A stretch of 58,329 nt of DNA from the NCBI RefSeq assembly GCF_002749975.1, contig NZ_PEIG01000025.1, positions 1 through 58,329 of the forward strand, in the 5' to 3' direction. Positions 36,951 to 46,005 of the stretch are shown piece after piece. How positions within the stretch are numbered: position 1 is the stretch's first letter; each line of letters starts with the position of its first letter. The stretch is from Gloeocapsopsis sp. IPPAS B-1203. GTDB taxonomy: Bacteria > Cyanobacteriota > Cyanobacteriia > Cyanobacteriales > Chroococcidiopsidaceae. A program made the position numbers and the translations under genes. The notes beneath the pieces are model-generated. The model searched no databases, was not told the origin of the DNA, and saw only the letters and a list, made by a program, of their open reading frames with translations.

Positions 36951-38765
36951 GTGGCTAAATGCTATTCTAATTGTAATGTGATCGGATTAAGTTTATTAAT
37001 TTCTGTCATGGCATCTGCGCCAGCTTGGGCAAATCAGCCAATGACTGTTGTTTATCCACCTAAGGAGCATCAAACGACATCAGAGCGCATTTTTTTGATT
37101 GGAACAGCACCACCAGATGCAGAAGTAACAGTCAATGGTAAAGCGATCGCCCGCAGTCGAGCCGGACATTTTGCTCCTAGTTTTCCTTTACAAGTGGGTG
37201 ATAACGTTTTCACGCTGCGCTACCAAAATCAGCAAGTTCAAGTTAAAGTGACGCGACAATCCACAACACCAGAACCTCCAGTCGGATTAGCGTTTGCTCA
37301 AGATTCCTTGACTCCAGTAGTAGATGTAGCAAGATTGCCAGGAGAATTAGTTTGTTTTAGTGCAATTGCTCCCCCTAATGCCACAGTATCAGTCAACCTC
37401 GCCAATCAAAAAGTTCCCTTACTCCCACAATCTCAGAATATTCAGCTACCGCTAAACTCCGCTGCATTAACGCAACAAAATCAGCCTACTGAAGCTATTA
37501 CTGGTCAATATCAAGGCTGTACCACACTACCAGCAAGTTTTGCTTCTCTAATTTACGGCAATAATATCAACACTGGTATGGTGACTGGCTCTAACTCAAT
37601 TCAGCCTCAGTTTCAGCTAACTGTTAATGGTAAAACAACAACACAACCAAGTCCTGGTAAAATCTCAGTTTTGTCTCCTGCACACTTAGAAGTAGCCGAA
37701 GTTACTGCGGATGCAGGTGTGGCGCGAACAGGTCCTGGTACAGATTATTCTCGCTTAACACCACTACCCAAAGGAACCCGCGCTAGCATTACTGCCAAAG
37801 AAGGCGAATGGTTACGTCTCGATTACGGTGGTTGGATTAACAGTCAAGAAACCAGGATTGTTGCTGGTGCAGTTCCACCGCGATCGCTGATTCGTAGTGT
37901 CAGCGCCCGTCAAGTTGCTGGTGCAACTGAAATTGTGTTTCCTTTGCAAGTACCAGTACCAGTCAGCGTACAGCAAAGCGATCGCACATTAACTCTGAAT
38001 CTCCACAATACCACCGCCCAAACTGACGTCATTCGTCTGGATGATAGCCTGTTAATTTCACGTTTAGATTGGCAACAAATCGCGCCAGAACAGTTGCAAT
38101 ACACCTTCAACCTCAAAACTGCCCAACAGTGGGGTTATAAGCTGAGATACGACGGTACGAGCTTAGTCTTAACTTTACGTCATGCACCTGTAAGAGGACA
38201 AGGGGAATTAACTGGAATCAAGATTCTTCTCGATCCTGGACATGGTGGGGCAGAATTAGGTGCAAGAGGACCGAATGGATATCCTGAAAAAGAAATTAAT
38301 TTAGTCATATCAAAATTGGTGCGCGATCAACTGGTAGCACGAGGTGCGACAGTGTATATGACACGCGAGGAAGATACTGAATTATCGTTAGGCGATCGCG
38401 TAGCAATGATTGATAAATTAGAACCAGCAATCGCACTTTCACTACATTACAACGCCTTACCCGATAGTGGTGATGCTATGAATACTAAAGGATTTGGTGC
38501 GTTTTGGTATCATCCCCAAGCTCATAACCTTGCTGTATTTCTACATAATTACGTCGTCAACAAACTCCAACGCCCCTCTTACGGAGTTTACTGGAATAAC
38601 TTAGCACTCACCCGTCCTGCATCAGCACCTTCAGTGTTACTCGAACTAGGATTTATGATCAATCCTACCGAGTTTGAATGGATTGTCGATCCACAAGCAC
38701 AACAAAGATTAGCAGAAGCGATCGCTCAAGGTATTACTGAGTGGTTCAGTCGCGTTCAACGGTAG
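36951..38765 (+). CDS. N-acetylmuramoyl-L-alanine amidase (AmiC-type)
   Basis: The frame is open from a TTG at 36906, but the GTG at 36951 gives a proper signal peptide (basic residue, then VIGLSLLISVMASAPAWA, cleaved before NQ). The GAGGAGCGAGGGG before it belongs to a dispersed repeat and may double as RBS. About 604 residues: N-terminal Ig-like parts, an SH3-like domain (AGVARTGPGTDYSRLTPLPKG), an AMIN-like segment, and a C-terminal Amidase_3 domain with zinc ligands in DPGHGG, EKEIN and LSLHYNAL and catalytic Glu in LLELGFMINP. It cuts peptide stems from peptidoglycan during cell separation. Confidence 0.9.
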   Translation: MAKCYSNCNVIGLSLLISVMASAPAWANQPMTVVYPPKEHQTTSERIFLIGTAPPDAEVTVNGKAIARSRAGHFAPSFPLQVGDNVFTLRYQNQQVQVKVTRQSTTPEPPVGLAFAQDSLTPVVDVARLPGELVCFSAIAPPNATVSVNLANQKVPLLPQSQNIQLPLNSAALTQQNQPTEAITGQYQGCTTLPASFASLIYGNNINTGMVTGSNSIQPQFQLTVNGKTTTQPSPGKISVLSPAHLEVAEVTADAGVARTGPGTDYSRLTPLPKGTRASITAKEGEWLRLDYGGWINSQETRIVAGAVPPRSLIRSVSARQVAGATEIVFPLQVPVPVSVQQSDRTLTLNLHNTTAQTDVIRLDDSLLISRLDWQQIAPEQLQYTFNLKTAQQWGYKLRYDGTSLVLTLRHAPVRGQGELTGIKILLDPGHGGAELGARGPNGYPEKEINLVISKLVRDQLVARGATVYMTREEDTELSLGDRVAMIDKLEPAIALSLHYNALPDSGDAMNTKGFGAFWYHPQAHNLAVFLHNYVVNKLQRPSYGVYWNNLALTRPASAPSVLLELGFMINPTEFEWIVDPQAQQRLAEAIAQGITEWFSRVQR

Positions 38766-38823
38766 GTTTGGGAATCGGTCGCTATACAATGCAGTTAGAG
38801 CCAACACAGCAAGAAAGGTTAGC

Positions 38824-38946
38824 GTGGTACATCAACAAGGAAATCGCTATTTAACAGCAGAAGAGCGATCGCACCAAGCACAACAACGCGCCGAAAGACT
38901 TGCTCAACGACTGCGAGAATTAGGTGAAGACCCCGATCACCTATAA
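38824..38946 (+). pseudogene. Uma2-family C-terminal fragment
   Basis: A frame from GTG 38824 ends in QQRAERLAQRLRELGEDPD, the coiled tail typical of Uma2 (DUF820) nucleases. The catalytic domain is absent upstream. A further short degenerate frame (to about 39066) with ENAIAQIQERLQ may be debris of the same kind. The stretch 38766-39164 otherwise shows no gene. Confidence 0.5.
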
Positions 38947-39164
38947 AATCAGGTTGCTTCAGTGACTGCCTAAATGTAGTAACACAACAGTTGATCCGAT
39001 TGCTCCAGAATCAGAAGAAAACGCGATCGCCCAAATTCAAGAACGCTTGCAACACAAGCAGCTATAAGTAACTAAAGCAATATCAAGTTTGTCTACCTCA
39101 ATCATTGGACGGAAATTTTATACACTAAATGATAGTACACTTAAGTAAGTGCTGTTGGCTCTAA

Positions 39165-40046
39165 ATGCGACGCGATCCAATTTTCTACAAGCTGTTTCAA
39201 CAATCACCCGACATCTTATTTGACTTGATTGGTAATCGACCCGACAATGCTACTACGTATCGCTTCGATTCAGTAGCCGTCAAAGAGCCAAAGTTTGAAA
39301 TCGATGGTGTGTTTTTGCCACCAGAAACTGAACCAGGAGTCGTGTATTTTTGCGAGGTACAATTTCAACCCGATCAACAGCTATACGAACGATTGTTCAG
39401 TGAGTCGATGTTGTATTTCTATCGCAATGGTTCGCGCTTTTGCGATTGGCAAGCTGTAGTGATTTATCCATCGCGCCGTGTGGAGCAAACCAGGCAACAT
39501 CCTCATCGTTCATTGTTACATGGCGAGCAAGTGCATCGGATTTATTTGGATGAGTTAGGTGAGATTCGCAAGTTACCAATTACAGTAGCATCAGTGGTGT
39601 TGACAATTGTAGAAGCAGCGCAAGCCCCAGCGGAAGCACGATATCTCTTGTCACGCACCGAGCAAGCGGCATTAACACCACAAGCCAAACGCGACATAAT
39701 AGACGTAGTGACTGCAATCATGGCATACAAATTCTCGACGTTGAGTCAAACGGAGATCAAAGCAATGTTGGGATTAAACTTGTTTGAAGAACCTCGTGCC
39801 ATTCGCGAAGCAAAAGATGAAGGACGACAAGAGGGACGACAAGAAGGACGACAAGAGGGACGACAAGAGGCGATCGCTTCTGTTGCAATTCGGCTATTAA
39901 CTCGACGATTAGAGCAAGAACTATCAGAGGAAATGCGATCGCGTATCACTTCCCTACCGCTACCCGTCCTCGAAAACCTTAGCGAAGCTTTATTAGATTT
40001 CACTAACTTGTCTGATTTAGAAAATTGGTTAGCACAAAATGCATAG
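39165..40046 (+). CDS. DUF2887 / Rpn-family PD-(D/E)XK nuclease-like protein
   Basis: 293 residues. It begins MRRDPIFYKLFQQSPDILFDL, the usual DUF2887 start. The nuclease-fold residues are in FEIDGVFLPP and VYFCEVQFQ (D...ExQ). A helical C-terminal part contains four GRQE units from a 12-bp tandem repeat (39822-39869), then LEQELSEEM. Such Rpn-like proteins are transposase-related and abundant in cyanobacteria. A second, truncated copy of its C-terminal part follows at 40065. Cellular role is not established. Confidence 0.88.
   Translation: MRRDPIFYKLFQQSPDILFDLIGNRPDNATTYRFDSVAVKEPKFEIDGVFLPPETEPGVVYFCEVQFQPDQQLYERLFSESMLYFYRNGSRFCDWQAVVIYPSRRVEQTRQHPHRSLLHGEQVHRIYLDELGEIRKLPITVASVVLTIVEAAQAPAEARYLLSRTEQAALTPQAKRDIIDVVTAIMAYKFSTLSQTEIKAMLGLNLFEEPRAIREAKDEGRQEGRQEGRQEGRQEAIASVAIRLLTRRLEQELSEEMRSRITSLPLPVLENLSEALLDFTNLSDLENWLAQNA
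39822..39869 (+). repeat. Four 12-bp tandem units (GGACGACAAGAG) encoding GRQE repeats
   Basis: Units at 39822, 39834, 39846 and 39858 are identical apart from one A/G. They are in frame within the DUF2887 gene; the truncated copy at 40065 has a single unit, so the number varies. Confidence 0.95.
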
Positions 40047-40064
40047 TAACGAGTACAAATTACA

Positions 40065-40199
40065 ATGTTGGGACTAAACTTATTTGAAGAACCACGCGCC
40101 ATTCGCGAAGCCAAAGATGAGGGACGACAAGAAGCGATCGCTCGGTTCACAAACCCTGAGCGGTTTTGCCGTCTTGTAGAGAAACGCCCCTCTTTTTAG
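40065..40199 (+). pseudogene. Fragment of a second DUF2887 gene
   Basis: Encodes MLGLNLFEEPRAIREAKDEG then RQEAIAR, identical in protein to residues near 204 of the gene at 39165, before running into unrelated sequence. The nucleotide differences are nearly all silent third-position changes, so it derives from a once functional paralogue. Nothing else was found up to 40377. Confidence 0.8.
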
Positions 40200-40377
40200 A
40201 ATTATTGAGCGCGATCGCTCACCTCGTTGGCTAGATAAAAGGCGATCGCACAAGCAGCTTTTACAGAGATAGTTTTGCTGGGTATGATGCAATTTTTTGG
40301 AGAAGTAATGTTAAAACGCAGGCAACTAGAGGTTAATTTTTTTAAAATCAATAGTGGTTTTTAGGTAAATAGAAGTT

Positions 40378-41349
40378 TTATGTATCTTCTAGCAAGTATT
40401 TGAACAAGTCATCCAAGATTTGATTTGCGCCTAGAATACCCCTACTGTCCCATCTTTCTGGAGGCACAAGATACAGCCGATTGTTTTTGACGGCTTTTAA
40501 ATGACTAAAAAGAGGATGTTGCGTATAGTAGCTGAGGGATCTTCGTTCAGCATTCATGATGAATAAGATATCAGTATTATATTCGTCGAAGCTTTCAATG
40601 CTGATGGGTGCTCCAAGAGGTGGAAGTTTATAGCGTATTCCTAGATCGACAAGAACATCAGCCGTTGCATCGTAGTTTCTTGCAGGGGTATAAACAAGAC
40701 CCTGTCCATCATGAAAAATTATGGAAACTTCGATTTGTTCCAACTGGTTTCCTAAGCGTTGCTGCAATTCATCAATTCGTTGCTGATATTGATTGATAAT
40801 TTCCTCTGCTTTTGCCTCTTCGCCAAAGATCTTGGCAACATAGCGCAGATTTTCCTTGAAGAACGCTTCATCTTTGGGCTTCTCCAAATTCGGTAAAGGC
40901 ACTAAGACAGTCGGCGCGATCGCCGATAATAACTGAAATTGATTGTTGTACTGTGATGTTAAAATCAAATCTGGTTTGAGCAGCAAAATTTTTTCTAATG
41001 AAGCTTGATTGGGATGCCCAACCATCGTAGCTCCTGCAAGATCATCAAGCGATACACCAAAAAGAGATTCTTCCTCCCCAAAGTTATAAGATCCATAACC
41101 AATTGGCTTGATACCGAGAGCGATTAGAGGGTCGAGTGTAATGTTAGGGTCCAATGCAATAATTCGCTGTGGATTCAGCGGGATACAGGTTTCGCCAAGT
41201 TCGTGCTGAATCACTCGACACTCAGCAGAAGGGTTCAAGGAAAGATGAGAGTTTTGGATGACAGGTGAGGAACAAGCTGTGAGGAAAAGGAAAGAAAAAG
41301 CCGCGAGTAGAAACAGCTTAATGAAACGATAGGACGCTCTTTTCATCAT
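40378..41349 (-). CDS. Iron-siderophore ABC transporter substrate-binding lipoprotein (cassette 3)
   Basis: The open frame reaches 41430, overlapping the receptor gene by 13 bp, but the ATG pair at 41349/41346 gives a clean lipoprotein signal (MKRASYRFIKLFLLAAFS, lipobox LTAC). About 323 residues with PQRIIALDPNITLDPLIALG, LEKILLLKPDLILTS and LYLVPPERWDSRG. It completes cassette 3. It is more similar in motif pattern to the proteins at 391 and 12893 than to other binding-protein types, so all three are probably paralogous. Confidence 0.9.
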   Translation of the reverse strand: MMKRASYRFIKLFLLAAFSFLFLTACSSPVIQNSHLSLNPSAECRVIQHELGETCIPLNPQRIIALDPNITLDPLIALGIKPIGYGSYNFGEEESLFGVSLDDLAGATMVGHPNQASLEKILLLKPDLILTSQYNNQFQLLSAIAPTVLVPLPNLEKPKDEAFFKENLRYVAKIFGEEAKAEEIINQYQQRIDELQQRLGNQLEQIEVSIIFHDGQGLVYTPARNYDATADVLVDLGIRYKLPPLGAPISIESFDEYNTDILFIMNAERRSLSYYTQHPLFSHLKAVKNNRLYLVPPERWDSRGILGANQILDDLFKYLLEDT

Positions 41350-41417
41350 GCTCGTAGTGACCATAAGCAGGGTACGTCGTATCTCTCTTCTCTGGCAAAG
41401 GGATGCTTGGAGAAGGG

Positions 41418-43961
41418 TCAAAACTGCCATGAAATCGTTCCTTGAACGGTGAAAGGCTCGCCTGGAGTAACAAGTTCTGTAGACCCAGCAGCCTTGTAAT
41501 AATCTACATTAAAGAGATTGCGGAAATTTACAGCAGCGCGAAATTGATCGCGTTCATAGAAAATTGCAGCATCGGTACGGAAGTAACTGGGAATCTCGAA
41601 GGTATTCGCCAAATTTGCTGCGGTCTCTCCAGCATAGTAGAAGCCTAAACCAAACCCCAACCCTTGCAAATCACCTGCTTGGATTCTGTAGGTTGTCCAC
41701 AGGTTGATTGCGTGTTCGGGGGCACCGAATCGATTACCCTCTGGAATCAGATTATCCTCTGTAACTCTGGCATCAGTGTAGGCATAGCCACCAATGATGT
41801 TCCATCCTGGCAAAATTTCGCCACTGATATCTAACTCGATCCCCCGACTTCTTTGCTCTCCAGTTTGAACTGAAAAGCTAGGATTATCGGGATCGTCTGT
41901 TGTGACATTGGTGCGAGTCAAATCGTAGAAAGCAAGATTGGCTGATAGTTGGTCATTGATGTCGGCTCTGATGCCAACTTCATACTGCGTGCCGCGCCCA
42001 GGTCGGAATGCTTCTCCATCAGCGGATTGACCAATGGTTGGGGTGAAAGCACGAGAATAACTGGCATACAAAGAAATAAGCTGGATCGGTTGATAAACAA
42101 TCCCTACCCGTGGGCTAAATGCGGTGTCTGATTGCGTTGTTCTTTCGTCTAGGAGTCGATCGATTTGGCGCTCCTCAAAGAAATCCACTCGTCCGCCCAG
42201 CAGAAGTTTCAAGTTTTCTGCAATAGTGATTTGATCTTGGAGGTAGACACCAAGCGTATCTCTGGTTGTGAAACGATCAATGTCAGGAATACCTGTAGTA
42301 ACAATGGTATTGTCATAGACTGGATCGAAGATGTCCACCGGAGCAGCATTTCCAAATTCAAGTCTGAGATCGTCTGTAGTTCGACTCAAACTAAAGCCAA
42401 ATAGCAGTTGATGATTGACCGAGCCAGTGCTGAATTGACCCAGTAAGTTGGTGTCAAGATAGTAGAAACGCGCAAGTTCAGTATCGTCAGCTAAAGATAC
42501 AAGCTCTCGATTTAGTGTGCGATTATCATCCGCTAGACTCAAGGGGAAAATAAGATCTCTTTGACCACTATCGCCAACCAAATAGCGGAATGCATTTCGC
42601 AACCTCAAGTTTTCATTAAACCGATGCTCTAGGCGATACCCAATTCTGCTATTGATGGTTCGAGTATTTTCTACAGGTCCTACTCCGCTAAAACTGCGGG
42701 GAATTCTGCCATTGGGGTTTGGCAATACAGTCCCCACGGCTGGAATCGCTTCAGGTTCCGTTCCATTTCTGTCCGTAATGCTGACATCACCCTCGACAAT
42801 CAGGTCTGTATTTTGACCAATGCTAAAGCTCAAACTGGGAGCAATAAAAAGCTCTGTACCTTCGTTAAAGTCAACGAAAGTGTCGTTGCTCAAATAACCC
42901 CCAATAAAGCGGTAGAGAACCGTCCTCGAATCGTTTAACGGACCGGTGAGATCGATTGCCCCTTGATATTCATTAAAGCTACCGATCGTTGCGCTGATTT
43001 CGTAAAACGGATCGCGCAAGGGTTGTTTAGTCACCAAGTTAACTGTTCCACCCAGAGAACTTAAAAAACTGTCTCCATACAAAACAGAGGCTGGACCTCT
43101 CAGCACTTCTAGCCTTTCTACATTGAGAAAGCCACCATCATTGGAGACTTGCGGATCGGGAAGTCCGTTTACAAAAGAATTAAAAGCCTCGAAGCCTCGG
43201 ATGACAAAATAATCCCTACCTCCAGCAAAGTTGCCACTTGAGTACACACCGCTGACGTTTTCCAATCCCTCGATGATGCTTCTGACTTGGCGATCTTCTA
43301 ACACCTGCTGCGGCACGATCTGAATCGATTGGGGAATATCTCGCAAAGGCGTATCAGTTCTTGTTCCCACTGAGGTATCTGGTAAGCGATAGCCATCTTG
43401 TTCCCCTGTCACTAATATCTCAATCGTTTCGTCATCGGCTGGCGCTGGCGGAGTTTGTGCGGCGGATGTCCCTGGCGTGAAGCTAAAAATCAATCCTTCA
43501 CTTGGCGAGTCATACAACTCCACTGTTGGCAAAGCGGTTTGCCCTGTCACTGTGACTCGAATGCTGTTGGTAGTAGCTTGAGTCACCCGCACGCGAGTAA
43601 TGCCACTCGCCGGATTCTCCGCGCGAAATTCGCCTTGGGGAAGTGCGAGTATTGCATTAGGAATATTCGCAATATAGGTTTTGCCTAAAGTTAGTGTGAC
43701 GGGTTGGAGTATTTCGCCTTGAGGTGTTTCTAGCACCACTTCTAGCCCTGTTTCTGTTTGGTTTAATTGAACTGCGGTGATTTCAACGAGCGATTGAGCA
43801 ATTTGCGATCGCCATTCAGCAATTGTCCTTGCAGGCTGCTTGATTTCGGTACCTATTTGTGCCAAAGTAGGTGACACTACCCCTACACAATCGCTCAAAG
43901 CTGCAACCAACCAGAAACCCACGCCCCACGACAGCCGAAACACAATTAATTGCACCTTCAC
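41418..43961 (-). CDS. TonB-dependent siderophore receptor with AMIN domain (cassette 3)
   Basis: The frame extends to 44078, overlapping the AraC gene; a GTG at 43964 or 43961, just after GGAG, is a more plausible start and leads into a hydrophobic signal segment (LIVFRLSWGVGFWLVAAL). About 847 residues. An AMIN domain (ITAVQLNQTETGLEVVLE), TonB-box-like IEILVTGEQ and the plug DTPLRDIPQSIQIVPQ place it in the same class as the receptor at 1505. The barrel ends TISWQF. Its binding-protein gene follows immediately. It imports a ferric siderophore, identity unknown. Confidence 0.92.
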   Translation of the reverse strand: MKVQLIVFRLSWGVGFWLVAALSDCVGVVSPTLAQIGTEIKQPARTIAEWRSQIAQSLVEITAVQLNQTETGLEVVLETPQGEILQPVTLTLGKTYIANIPNAILALPQGEFRAENPASGITRVRVTQATTNSIRVTVTGQTALPTVELYDSPSEGLIFSFTPGTSAAQTPPAPADDETIEILVTGEQDGYRLPDTSVGTRTDTPLRDIPQSIQIVPQQVLEDRQVRSIIEGLENVSGVYSSGNFAGGRDYFVIRGFEAFNSFVNGLPDPQVSNDGGFLNVERLEVLRGPASVLYGDSFLSSLGGTVNLVTKQPLRDPFYEISATIGSFNEYQGAIDLTGPLNDSRTVLYRFIGGYLSNDTFVDFNEGTELFIAPSLSFSIGQNTDLIVEGDVSITDRNGTEPEAIPAVGTVLPNPNGRIPRSFSGVGPVENTRTINSRIGYRLEHRFNENLRLRNAFRYLVGDSGQRDLIFPLSLADDNRTLNRELVSLADDTELARFYYLDTNLLGQFSTGSVNHQLLFGFSLSRTTDDLRLEFGNAAPVDIFDPVYDNTIVTTGIPDIDRFTTRDTLGVYLQDQITIAENLKLLLGGRVDFFEERQIDRLLDERTTQSDTAFSPRVGIVYQPIQLISLYASYSRAFTPTIGQSADGEAFRPGRGTQYEVGIRADINDQLSANLAFYDLTRTNVTTDDPDNPSFSVQTGEQRSRGIELDISGEILPGWNIIGGYAYTDARVTEDNLIPEGNRFGAPEHAINLWTTYRIQAGDLQGLGFGLGFYYAGETAANLANTFEIPSYFRTDAAIFYERDQFRAAVNFRNLFNVDYYKAAGSTELVTPGEPFTVQGTISWQF

Positions 43962-44040
43962 CACACTCCAGTTCTGCAATCGCCTATTGCAAATATTTCT
44001 TATTCCGTACTGAAGTGTAAAAAAATTAAAGCGATCGCGT

Positions 44041-45024
44041 CTATCCCAAAACTGCCTTTTTACCCGCCAAACATTCACGCGGACTCAAACCAAACTGTCG
44101 CTTAAACACAGCCGCAAAATGCCCCAAATGCTCGTAGCCCACCATATTGGCAACCTCCGCCACAGTATAATCACCAGCACGTAACAAATATTCTGCCTGT
44201 TCCATCCGTCGCCGCATCAAGTAGCCCAGTACCGAAGTTTTGAATAACGCCTGAAAACCGCGATGCAATGTGCGTTCGCTTACGCCCACCTGCTGCGCCA
44301 GTTGCGGAATCAACGGCGGATTTTCAAATTCAGCCGTCAAGATCGCTTTCGCCTGATGCAAACAGTCGATTGTGGCAGATTTGAGTGCAGGAAAAACCAC
44401 AGATAAACCGCGATCGCCCAAAACATCCTCTAGCAGCAGCGACAGCAGTTCCAGCACTTTTGCTTGCAGATACAACCGCTGCATTCCACCTGCAAACGGT
44501 GAATGAACAATTTGCCACGCAATCTTTTGTACGGCTGGAGTCACCATCGGAAAAAATGACGGTTTCCATTCATTTGTGCGAATCATCAGATCCAAAATTG
44601 CCACCTGTCTGGGATCGCCAATAAACAAATCTACTAGCGATTCAGGTTTTATATGCACATCTACAAGAAGTGATTGCTGCGATCGCCTCCACCATCCCAC
44701 AGACGCAGGTGCAATCCCACTACCAGATAAATAACAGCGTCTACCACCAAAAAGGGCATACTCCGAACTGTAAGTAGCCCCAGTCAAAAAGATCGAAAAT
44801 TGCACTTCATGCTCATGCACCGATTCCTTTAAAATCACATCATCGCGATACCGATAATGGGAAATTTCTAAATCTATTCCCAAAGATAGTTGTATGTCTC
44901 GAAAAAAACCTTGACCTAATTTCTCCGAAAATTTGTAGCGCGTCTCAAATGCATCCAAGTTGCCCGTAACAGGGTAGCAATCAAGTAGTTCATGCCACTG
45001 TTCCATCGAAAAAATGAGAGTCAT
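44041..45024 (-). CDS. AraC/PchR-family transcriptional regulator (cassette 3)
   Basis: 327 residues, ATG 45024. N-terminal effector part with LGQGFFRDIQLSLGIDLEI; C-terminal HTH pair LIPQLAQQVGVSERTLHRGF and VAEVANMVGYEHLGHFAAVF. Closest in wording to the cassette 1 regulator. A 6-7-6 inverted repeat lies 12 bp upstream. The receptor gene begins about 80 bp after its stop. Confidence 0.92.
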   Translation of the reverse strand: MTLIFSMEQWHELLDCYPVTGNLDAFETRYKFSEKLGQGFFRDIQLSLGIDLEISHYRYRDDVILKESVHEHEVQFSIFLTGATYSSEYALFGGRRCYLSGSGIAPASVGWWRRSQQSLLVDVHIKPESLVDLFIGDPRQVAILDLMIRTNEWKPSFFPMVTPAVQKIAWQIVHSPFAGGMQRLYLQAKVLELLSLLLEDVLGDRGLSVVFPALKSATIDCLHQAKAILTAEFENPPLIPQLAQQVGVSERTLHRGFQALFKTSVLGYLMRRRMEQAEYLLRAGDYTVAEVANMVGYEHLGHFAAVFKRQFGLSPRECLAGKKAVLG

Positions 45025-45036
45025 CGAACAGTACTA

Positions 45037-45055
45037 GCTAATAGTAGAAATTAGC
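45037..45055. promoter_or_regulatory. Inverted repeat GCTAAT-n7-ATTAGC upstream of AraC gene 3
   Basis: Perfect 6-bp arms 12 bp before the start of the AraC gene. Position suits autorepression, but the arms are short and could be chance. Confidence 0.35.
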
Positions 45056-45106
45056 AATAATATACCGCGATTGATTAAAGCTTATTCATCAGTTACCCAT
45101 CTCACC

Positions 45107-45213
45107 CTGAACTAAAGTTCGGGCTAACAGCCAAAGTCTGATAAATCAGACTAAATCAGCATTTGAGTCCACTTTTCAGTGGACTTGAGGTATTAGGCTG
45201 TGAATTAATTCAC
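45107..45213. repeat. Two head-to-head copies of the two-hairpin repeat
   Basis: The right copy (plus) has AGTCCACT-TTTC-AGTGGACT (45166-45185), a linker, and GTGAATTAATTCAC (45200-45213). The left copy (minus) has AGTCTGAT-TT-ATCAGACT (45152-45135), linker TTGGCTGTTAGCC, and CGAACT-TT-AGTTC toward 45107. Both follow the hairpin-linker-hairpin plan of the copies at 7677 and 20213, with different stem sequences. Confidence 0.75.
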
Positions 45214-45232
45214 GGGCGGGTTATAGGGTTAA

Positions 45233-45418
45233 CTGAGAGTAGACTTTCGCGGTCTAGGTGGCTTACAATTCATCGGCAAGCCCAAACAACCAACTTTAAT
45301 TGTTTGTCAACTCATTGATGGTGCATACCAGCAGACACAATATCGCTTAAAGGATGCGATCGCATCTCACGTATTTCCCAATTTGCAATTCACGCTTGAA
45401 GCGATTGTACCGCAATAA
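45233..45418 (+). pseudogene. Uma2-family nuclease, C-terminal fragment
   Basis: The frame encodes VDFRGLGGLQFIGKPKQPTL, IDGAYQQTQYRLKDAI and PNLQFTLEAIVPQ, the usual end of a Uma2 protein, starting mid-domain after a stop. The catalytic N-terminal part is missing, and the two-hairpin repeats stand directly upstream. No gene lies between here and 45471. Confidence 0.75.
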
Positions 45419-45470
45419 AAGAACCAGTAATGATTTAAAGCGATCGCACAAGCATTGTCTTCGCAGTTTA

Positions 45471-45716
45471 CTAATTACTAGCCAACTTCCACGATCGCCC
45501 TTGGCAATACACATACCCATCTTTAATACGAATACCAGCAAGTTTTTGCATTAACACCAAGGCTTCTTGCCGTTCTTCATCAGTCAAATAATCATCACCA
45601 TGCATTCCACTAGGACAAGACCTAGGATCGCCGCCTGCACTCAAATAACGCTGCCGCCCTAATGCTACAATTTCAGCTAATCTTGCATCTTGTTGCTGTT
45701 CAGTTTGTTTCATCAT
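45471..45716 (-). CDS. Small protein of unknown function
   Basis: 81 residues from the ATG at 45716 (frame open to 45728). The ATG overlaps the TGA of the upstream gene, indicating translational coupling. An acidic/Gln-rich start (KQTEQQQDARLAEIVALG) is followed by GGDPRSCPSGMHGDDYLTDEERQEAL and a C-terminal GYVYCQGRSW (each quoted in short form). No domain is recognised. The pair is probably a small conserved cyanobacterial operon. Confidence 0.65.
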   Translation of the reverse strand: MMKQTEQQQDARLAEIVALGRQRYLSAGGDPRSCPSGMHGDDYLTDEERQEALVLMQKLAGIRIKDGYVYCQGRSWKLASN

Positions 45717-45916
45717 TCCGATATCCATTCACCAGGGACAATATCGCCGCTCGGCAGCAAATAAGCTCTTGGTAAGACAGAGCTAGCAGTTATGATTAAC
45801 CAAATGCCTGTATTTTCATCATAAAGTCTAAATTGAAGCAAATCTAGAGTTTCCAAAGCATTCAAAATTAAGTATTGTGCGTCTGTAGGTTCCACTATAA
45901 ATAAATCAACTTCCAT
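45713..45916 (-). CDS. Small protein of unknown function, coupled to the next gene
   Basis: 67 residues, ATG 45916. Acidic and hydrophobic (LFIVEPTDAQYLILNALETL, YDENTGIWLIITASS). Its stop overlaps the next start by one codon position. No family was recognised; the tight coupling with the gene at 45471 suggests a two-protein unit, possibly toxin-antitoxin-like, but no sequence motif supports that. Confidence 0.6.
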   Translation of the reverse strand: MEVDLFIVEPTDAQYLILNALETLDLLQFRLYDENTGIWLIITASSVLPRAYLLPSGDIVPGEWISE

Positions 45917-46005
45917 CCTATGTGCGATTTTACACTAGGCAATACAGCTAACCGTGAAGCTGCCACAATTGAAAATGAACCACAAACACTATAAAAACTT
46001 GATTT

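Noticed and set aside
39746-40150. Minus-strand frame with repeated SCRPSCRPS
   Set aside because: It is the antisense of the GRQE tandem repeat in the DUF2887 gene.
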